Below are positions 1 through 3,802 of a stretch of 5,554 nt of DNA, piece after piece. The stretch's first letter is position 1, and each line of letters starts with the position of its first letter. Under the pieces are notes generated by a model. That model was not told the origin of the DNA. It ran no database searches and saw only the letters and a list, made by a program, of their open reading frames with translations. Both the position numbers and the translations under genes were made by a program. The stretch comes from Caldivirga sp. GTDB lineage: Archaea; Thermoproteota; Thermoprotei; Thermoproteales; Thermocladiaceae. The stretch is taken from NCBI GenBank assembly GCA_028275645.1, contig JAPWUH010000082.1, forward strand, positions 1-5,554, in the 5' to 3' direction.

Positions 1-310
1 TACTTAACGTTGGGTATAGCATCAAGGGACTACCACCAACACCCCCGTAGACGGCAACACCGGCTAGGAAGACCCTGAAGCCCGGTGAACCAAGCCTCCT
101 GGATGAACCATCAACAACCACGGTCCTCAATAGGCTACTGCAACCCAAACCACCCCTACCGGTAACCTTAAACTCCCCACTTAGGGTCGTTGTGAATGCT
201 GAGTCATCCTCACCAGCATAGGGTCCACCTGGGCTTAGGCTAACCTTAGAGGTGGATAACCTACCTAGGAGCTCCCTGAAGAGCAATGTAATATCAATAG
301 TGCTAGGCAC
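1..310 (-). CDS. N-terminal part of a NurA-like (DGSS-motif) protein, truncated by window edge
   Basis: An open minus-strand frame of 103 codons starts at GTG (310-308) and runs off the left edge. The upstream in-frame codon at 316-314 is a stop, so this GTG is the first possible start. A TATA-like TTAAAAT centred about 24 bases upstream fits a leaderless transcript. The predicted protein begins MPSTIDITLLFRELL, has a Gly/Ser-rich linker (residues about 22-60), then a hydrophobic strand with VVVDGSSRRL (residues 64-73) and a second strand FRVFLAGVAVYGG (78-90). In NurA 5'-3' nucleases, which partner the HerA DNA-translocating ATPase, a DG(S/G) aspartate early in the domain is a metal ligand followed by such a strand. 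The resemblance is to this motif only. The rest of the active site lies outside the window, so the family call is tentative. There is no signal peptide; it is likely cytosolic. Confidence 0.6.
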   Translation of the reverse strand, partial: MPSTIDITLLFRELLGRLSTSKVSLSPGGPYAGEDDSAFTTTLSGEFKVTGRGGLGCSSLLRTVVVDGSSRRLGSPGFRVFLAGVAVYGGVGGSPLMLYPTLS

Positions 311-323
311 TGCCTACTGTCCA

Positions 324-355
324 CTTCAGCATTTTAACGCTTATCCCTTCAGCAT
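324..355. repeat. Direct repeat CTTCAGCAT x2 flanking a TATA box
   Basis: CTTCAGCAT occurs at 324-332 and again at 347-355, a 23-base period. The copies bracket the TATA-like box of the leftward gene and lie upstream of the rightward 73-residue ORF. Two identical 9-mers in a 99-base intergenic region suggest a protein-binding site, but no binding factor is known. Confidence 0.5.
331..337 (-). promoter_or_regulatory. TATA-like box of the minus-strand NurA-like gene
   Basis: Read on the minus strand the sequence is TTAAAAT. Its centre lies about 24 bases before GTG310, the spacing expected when transcription starts at or next to the start codon. It sits between two copies of CTTCAGCAT, which could be operator half-sites. 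This is inferred from sequence and spacing only. Confidence 0.45.
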
Positions 356-381
356 AGGACCTTTTATTTTAACCCATCACC

Positions 382-388
382 CTAAATA
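382..388 (+). promoter_or_regulatory. TATA-like box for the 73-residue ORF
   Basis: CTAAATA is centred about 25 bases before GTG410, fitting leaderless transcription. A second T-rich candidate, TTTTATTTT at 362-370, lies about 44 bases upstream and would give a short leader of roughly 18 bases. The sequence does not decide between them. Confidence 0.35.
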
Positions 389-409
389 CCCCAAGCCCAT
401 TAGGCATAC

Positions 410-631
410 GTGAGGCTTAGGTTAATTAGCCTAGACTGCACGGGTACAATGGGTTACTACGGCCTTGGCTTCAAACCAGACAACCCTGCAAAACCAGTTG
501 AGGCGATTGTTAAGCATAGTGGCGGTTACAGGGTTTTCAAGGCTTGGGTTGATTACCTAAACGGTGAGTGGACAATCGAACTACCCATCACCGAGGACAA
601 CATTGAGTTAATAGGCCTAGTTAACGGTTAG
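410..631 (+). CDS. Small hypothetical protein, 73 residues
   Basis: The frame starts at GTG410 and ends with TAG at 629-631. An in-frame ATG at 449 (residue 14) is an alternative start. The protein begins MRLRLISLDCTGTMGYYG and is mostly short beta-prone segments (VEAIVKHSGGYRVF, EWTIELPI, IELIGLV), suggesting a small beta-rich fold. No transmembrane segment, metal motif or known family is recognisable. It is probably real because a plausible promoter sits at leaderless spacing, codon use matches the neighbours, and it fills the gap between two well-supported genes. Its last 15 bases overlap the 3' end of the convergent wHTH gene. It is divergent from the NurA-like gene and could share its regulation. 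It might also be the remnant of a longer gene. Confidence 0.6.
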   Translation: MRLRLISLDCTGTMGYYGLGFKPDNPAKPVEAIVKHSGGYRVFKAWVDYLNGEWTIELPITEDNIELIGLVNG

Positions 632-1627
632 TGAGGTACCCTTAAGCACAGTGTTCATTATTAGGCTACCTAGGTCTATGCCTTGACTACTCATTACGAT
701 TGGCATTATGACCGACTTACCCTTAACCTTAGTTAACATGTGAAGCTCACTCACCACTAACCCCACTCCAAGCCTAGACCTGGCGACCATGTCAACCATC
801 GCCATGTGCCCCATTAGGTGTGTTAGAAGTAGCCTAATCATGATGAACCTACCTGATTCACCAAACCCATCCCTATACCTACTCAGCACCGCATCAGCAG
901 CCTCGGCTTCATTAATGCACTGCTCATATATCAACGCCGACAGGAAGAGTGCATCGATGCCATCCTTACCCAGCTTAATGATAACGTTGTAGCCTGGTGG
1001 TTCGAAGAAGTTGAAGTAATGGTACTCCTCATCCCAACACCAGACGTTGCTCCAACTCTGGCTCCTCAAAGCCTCATAACACTCCTTAGAATCCACCTCA
1101 CCAGCCTTAGCAACAACACTACTGTTATTCAAACCAAGTGCAGTAATCAAGTCATCAACGTTAATCCTACCACTGAACCTGGCAACGGCACCAATAACCT
1201 CCGCGCAATCCAGTAAAGCAGACACCTTACTAATCCAGTCACCAATACTACTGATCCTTGGGATTAAGTCCTCTGGGTCCTGACGGTCAGCGTAAATCAT
1301 CAACATGGTGTTTAAGAGGTCAACAACGTTCCTATTACCCCTAAGCAGGGTCTCAATACCCTTACCAGTCACCTTGTAACAACCCCTACCATCCCTCTCA
1401 AGTAGCCCATCCTTAACCATCCTATTAAGCGTGTTACCGATGGAACCCTTACTACCACGCCCAACAGCATTAAAAATCTCACTGAACCTAACGCAATCCG
1501 CACCGTTAAGCATCGCCCCATACACAATAGCCAAAACAACCAGTGATGTGCTCCTACCCCTACCACTCTTAGCTGTAGCCCTAGCCTTCGGCACGTAAAT
1601 AGGTGAGGTACCCCTACCCTTACCCAC
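617..1627 (-). CDS. Winged helix-turn-helix protein, probable transcription regulator of the adjacent operon
   Basis: This is a 336-residue protein starting at GTG1627, about 28 bases after a TATA-like ACTTTATTA on the same strand (leaderless spacing). Residues 1-26 form a basic Gly/Arg/Lys-rich tail. Residues about 27-94 fit a winged helix-turn-helix: helix 1 LVVLAIVYGAML, helix 2 RFSEIFNAV, recognition helix KGSIGNTLNRMVKDGLL, then a wing ERDGRGCYKVTGKG. This is the arrangement of PadR/ArsR-like archaeal regulators. The remaining ~240 residues are not recognised; they contain helical stretches, an aromatic segment WCWDEEYHYFNFF (196-208) and a Met/Val-rich C-terminus, and may bind a ligand or partner. 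The gene is divergent from the HEXXH operon, and an inverted repeat covers its own TATA box, so autoregulation and control of the operon are likely but inferred. There is no signal peptide. Confidence 0.85.
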   Translation of the reverse strand: MGKGRGTSPIYVPKARATAKSGRGRSTSLVVLAIVYGAMLNGADCVRFSEIFNAVGRGSKGSIGNTLNRMVKDGLLERDGRGCYKVTGKGIETLLRGNRNVVDLLNTMLMIYADRQDPEDLIPRISSIGDWISKVSALLDCAEVIGAVARFSGRINVDDLITALGLNNSSVVAKAGEVDSKECYEALRSQSWSNVWCWDEEYHYFNFFEPPGYNVIIKLGKDGIDALFLSALIYEQCINEAEAADAVLSRYRDGFGESGRFIMIRLLLTHLMGHMAMVDMVARSRLGVGLVVSELHMLTKVKGKSVIMPIVMSSQGIDLGSLIMNTVLKGTSLTVN

Positions 1628-1648
1628 AATCCCAGTAAACCAACCATT

Positions 1649-1663
1649 GTTAATAAAGTTAAC
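1649..1663. repeat. Inverted repeat GTTAA-N5-TTAAC over the regulator's TATA box
   Basis: Perfect 5-base arms, GTTAA (1649-1653) and TTAAC (1659-1663), are separated by 5 bases. The element overlaps the minus-strand TATA-like box completely, so a dimer bound here would block TBP. It is a candidate operator for the divergent wHTH protein. The arms are short and AT-rich, so chance is possible. Confidence 0.4.
1651..1659 (-). promoter_or_regulatory. TATA-like box of the wHTH regulator gene
   Basis: The minus-strand sequence ACTTTATTA is centred about 28 bases before GTG1627, consistent with a leaderless archaeal promoter. It lies inside the GTTAA/TTAAC inverted repeat. Confidence 0.5.
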
Positions 1664-1679
1664 TATCCTACGTAGCCTA

Positions 1680-1699
1680 GTTCTACTTTTGGTTCTACT
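1680..1699. repeat. Direct repeat GTTCTACT x2, 12-base period
   Basis: GTTCTACT occurs at 1680-1687 and 1692-1699. The pair lies immediately upstream of the GAATATTC TATA-like box of the rightward operon, where an activator or the TFB recognition element would sit. A 12-base period is close to one helical turn, so both copies would face nearly the same side of the DNA. Function is inferred. Confidence 0.4.
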
Positions 1700-1703
1700 A
1701 AAG

Positions 1704-1711
1704 GAATATTC
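1704..1711 (+). promoter_or_regulatory. TATA-like box of the HEXXH operon
   Basis: GAATATTC, itself an 8-base palindrome, is centred about 28 bases before GTG1736. This spacing suits a leaderless first gene. It is the best candidate promoter for the three-gene plus-strand operon. Confidence 0.4.
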
Positions 1712-1734
1712 AACACGTAACCGCTAAGGTAACT

Positions 1735-1739
1735 GGTGA
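1735..1739 (+). promoter_or_regulatory. Possible Shine-Dalgarno GGTGA for an alternative GTG1745 start
   Basis: GGTGA lies 5 bases before an in-frame GTG at 1745-1747. If the transcript begins upstream of this site, translation could start at 1745 and shorten the protein by three residues. If the transcript is leaderless, GTG1736 is the start and the match is incidental. The two possibilities cannot be separated from sequence. Confidence 0.3.
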
Positions 1740-2623
1740 GGCGGGTGTTGAACCTCAAGCCTGGTGCAGAGTGGGTTCCGGAGTCTAACGTGGATGTGGC
1801 TAGGTCTGACGTCGACTTTAGCACTGGCGGTTTTTGTGAGGGTGTGGCCTACGATGTCCTAGCCTACTACGTACCCTACAGTACTAACTCGAATAGGAGG
1901 TGGGGTATCTACTTCGTTAGGCCTAACATGGAGAGGGATTTGAGTAACCTGGCTAGGCAACTAATCAACAGCGGCAGTAATAGGCCTCCTAGTAAGGGCA
2001 AGTACCTGGTTATGTTGATTTACCCGCAGGTGCTCTTCCTTCATGAACTCTGCCACCACACCCTTGAGAATGTTAGGTTGAGTATGGATCCAATGCCCAG
2101 TAGCATCTATGAGCCTAGTGATGAGGGGTTGTGCAACTACGTGGCTTTTAGGCTTGTTGAGGAGTCCTCGGAGGGCTCGTTAGTAACCGTGATTAGGCCA
2201 TTCATCATAGACCACGGGGACCACATCCACATCGACTGGTACTTACCAATGCGCTGGCTTGTGATTGAGCCAGTTTACCCCAGGTTCACGTTACCGTGGC
2301 CCTACGGCAAACTAGGGGCAATACTAATGGCCTTCAACGGAATAGGCAAGCCAGTGGTTAGGGAGGCATTGTCGATACTGTACAGGTGGTGGGGCTTAGA
2401 CAAGCCAAGCCTATACAAGCCAGTGGTAAGTACGAATTACGGTGAGGATTTCCTGGAGGCTTTCATAAACCAGTTGAGGAGCGACCTAATACCATTCCTA
2501 GACAACGTACTATCCACTAAACCAGTCAGCAACAGCATATGGGCCAGGATCGACGTTGATGATAGGGAGCTTAAAGTCAAGTGCCCACAAGGACAAGGGT
2601 ATAAGAACAAGGTAACCGGGTGA
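1736..2623 (+). CDS. HEXXH putative zinc metallopeptidase, first gene of operon
   Basis: This is a 295-residue protein starting at GTG1736 (GTG1745 is possible). The key motif is VLFLHELCHHTL: His103-Glu104-x-x-His107 form a classic HEXXH zinc site with Glu104 as the general base. Downstream, DEGLCNYVAFRLVEE (residues 129-143) provides Glu130, 23 residues after His107, as a plausible third ligand. Its Glu..Asn..Ala spacing recalls the E..AN.FA..L helix of ImmA/IrrE gluzincins; SprT/Wss1-type proteases also use HELCH- or HELAH-like motifs. A second histidine cluster, DHGDHIHID (159-167), is unusual and may also bind metal. No signal peptide or membrane segment is seen, so an intracellular protease is expected. 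The N-terminal ~100 and C-terminal ~120 residues match nothing recognised. The stop overlaps the translation signals of the next gene, indicating an operon. It is divergent from the wHTH gene. The exact peptidase family is uncertain. Confidence 0.8.
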   Translation: MRRVLNLKPGAEWVPESNVDVARSDVDFSTGGFCEGVAYDVLAYYVPYSTNSNRRWGIYFVRPNMERDLSNLARQLINSGSNRPPSKGKYLVMLIYPQVLFLHELCHHTLENVRLSMDPMPSSIYEPSDEGLCNYVAFRLVEESSEGSLVTVIRPFIIDHGDHIHIDWYLPMRWLVIEPVYPRFTLPWPYGKLGAILMAFNGIGKPVVREALSILYRWWGLDKPSLYKPVVSTNYGEDFLEAFINQLRSDLIPFLDNVLSTKPVSNSIWARIDVDDRELKVKCPQGQGYKNKVTG

Positions 2624-2624
2624 T
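2619..2624 (+). promoter_or_regulatory. Shine-Dalgarno GGTGAT deciding the ATG2629 start
   Basis: GGTGAT, within GGGTGATT at 2618-2625, overlaps the stop codon of the HEXXH gene and lies 4 bases before ATG2629. The same GGGTGATT octamer precedes the third gene at equivalent distance. This favours ATG2629 over GTG2620, which lies inside the site. Confidence 0.6.
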
Positions 2625-2628
2625 TGGA

Positions 2629-3801
2629 ATGGCTGAGTGCCAATCCAAGATACCGGAAGTAAACTACAGGAATGAGGATTGGTGGAGGGATTTCTTCGTA
2701 AAGCCATTTACTGAATTCTACTCAACGGTGAGCGGCTTCATATACGCTAGGAGGGGCCTATTGGGTAGTTTAAGTAACCTGCAGCAGGCCTTCAATGACC
2801 CTAAGTATGGTGCGTTAGCCCTTGAGATCCTGCTTGGTGGTGTTAACCCTGACTGCGTGGCCAAGGCCAGTGTTGATGAGAATTGCATACCAGGCAATTC
2901 AATGGCAAGCTTCTACAGGAGGATACTTGGAATTGGACTAGACCTAGACAGCCTAAATAGACTACTCAACACGTATAGGTATTATGCCGCAGGTGGCCAG
3001 GGTTACGATTACAATGCCTTAAGCAAGGCCAGTAGTGGGATTGGGGTGAAGGAGCTTGAAAGCAGGGTGATGAACATTGTTAATGAACTTTATTCAACAG
3101 TATCCAGCATACTAAGCACAGCTAACATTAACCCACCAGAGCCAAAGCGGTACGCAGTTAACGGTGCTAGGGACTTGGTTGACGCATTCATTGAGGTTTA
3201 TAATAGTGGGATGAAGCTACTGCCACTCTACAACAAGGTAACCTTCTTCACGCAGTCACTGATAGCCCCAAAGCCATACCTAAAGCTAATGTACTGCGAC
3301 GACATCTTCAATGGGTCAGTAAACCTAATGTATAGGTACGGCTTCGGGCTAGGTGACATATTGACCCCAGGCCTAAACGAGGAGTTGAACCGTGAATGGG
3401 CGATTGTTGGCCATAAGAAGGGCAGCACAGGTGACTTGATAATGAAGCTATTGAGCAGCCTATACCAGCTTAACATCGAATTAGTGAACTCTAAGATTTT
3501 TAACGTTGATAATGAGCTTATGAAGTACATTAACAATTATAGGCAATACCTCTACGTATTACTCACTAAGTTGGGGTTAAAGCCAGAGGATGTTTATTGG
3601 ATTGAGGTTTCCTCAAGTAATGGTAAAGTTAAATTAGAGATCATGGATAGAGATGTGCGTTCAGAAAGAAGAATAGTGGTAGACTATCTTGAGTTTGTTA
3701 CGGACTTTTCACCATCACTATTCCTAGGGCTCCTTACAATAGAGATGCGTACTTCAGCTCAAGGAGTGACTTTACGGCTATATGTTCCTTGGGTGATTTA
3801 A
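2629..3801 (+). CDS. Hypothetical helical protein, second gene of operon
   Basis: This is a 390-residue protein from ATG2629. GTG2620 would add three residues and overlap the upstream stop by 4 bases, but the Shine-Dalgarno site favours ATG2629. No family is recognised. The sequence appears largely alpha-helical and soluble: an aromatic N-terminus (NEDWWRDFFVKPFTEFY, residues 15-31), helices around 43-70, 105-120, 140-165 and 180-210, and later helices around 265-315. A short beta-rich C-terminus follows, including VYWIEVSSSNGKVKLEIMD (322-340) and GVTLRLYVPWVI. There are four cysteines (4, 76, 86, 223), too scattered for a clear metal site. There is no signal peptide, ATPase motif or nuclease motif. 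Tight packing between the HEXXH gene and the repeat protein suggests the three products work together, perhaps as a complex; this is inferred from spacing only. The final ~50 codons have different arginine codon use from the rest. Confidence 0.8.
   Translation: MAECQSKIPEVNYRNEDWWRDFFVKPFTEFYSTVSGFIYARRGLLGSLSNLQQAFNDPKYGALALEILLGGVNPDCVAKASVDENCIPGNSMASFYRRILGIGLDLDSLNRLLNTYRYYAAGGQGYDYNALSKASSGIGVKELESRVMNIVNELYSTVSSILSTANINPPEPKRYAVNGARDLVDAFIEVYNSGMKLLPLYNKVTFFTQSLIAPKPYLKLMYCDDIFNGSVNLMYRYGFGLGDILTPGLNEELNREWAIVGHKKGSTGDLIMKLLSSLYQLNIELVNSKIFNVDNELMKYINNYRQYLYVLLTKLGLKPEDVYWIEVSSSNGKVKLEIMDRDVRSERRIVVDYLEFVTDFSPSLFLGLLTIEMRTSAQGVTLRLYVPWVI
3792..3797 (+). promoter_or_regulatory. Shine-Dalgarno GGTGAT for the repeat-protein gene
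   Basis: GGTGAT, within GGGTGATT at 3791-3798, lies at the 3' end of the preceding gene and 5 bases before ATG3803. It repeats the signal used for the second gene and supports ATG3803 as the start. Confidence 0.6.
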
Positions 3802-3802
3802 T

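Noticed and set aside
789..1216. Two plus-strand frames of 65-67 codons (789-992 and 1019-1216)
   Set aside because: Both are antisense to the wHTH gene, with Ser/Thr/Pro-rich random-looking translations and no promoter at suitable spacing.
1369..1647. A 92-codon minus-strand frame starting at ATG1647 with a Leu/Trp/Val-rich, membrane-like translation
   Set aside because: It lies in another frame over the 5' part of the well-supported wHTH gene on the same strand. The hydrophobic look is a by-product of that gene's codons, and its ATG is too close to the TATA-like box for the leaderless spacing seen for GTG1627.
3228..3536. A 102-codon minus-strand frame
   Set aside because: It is antisense to the second operon gene, with no start signals and no recognisable domain.
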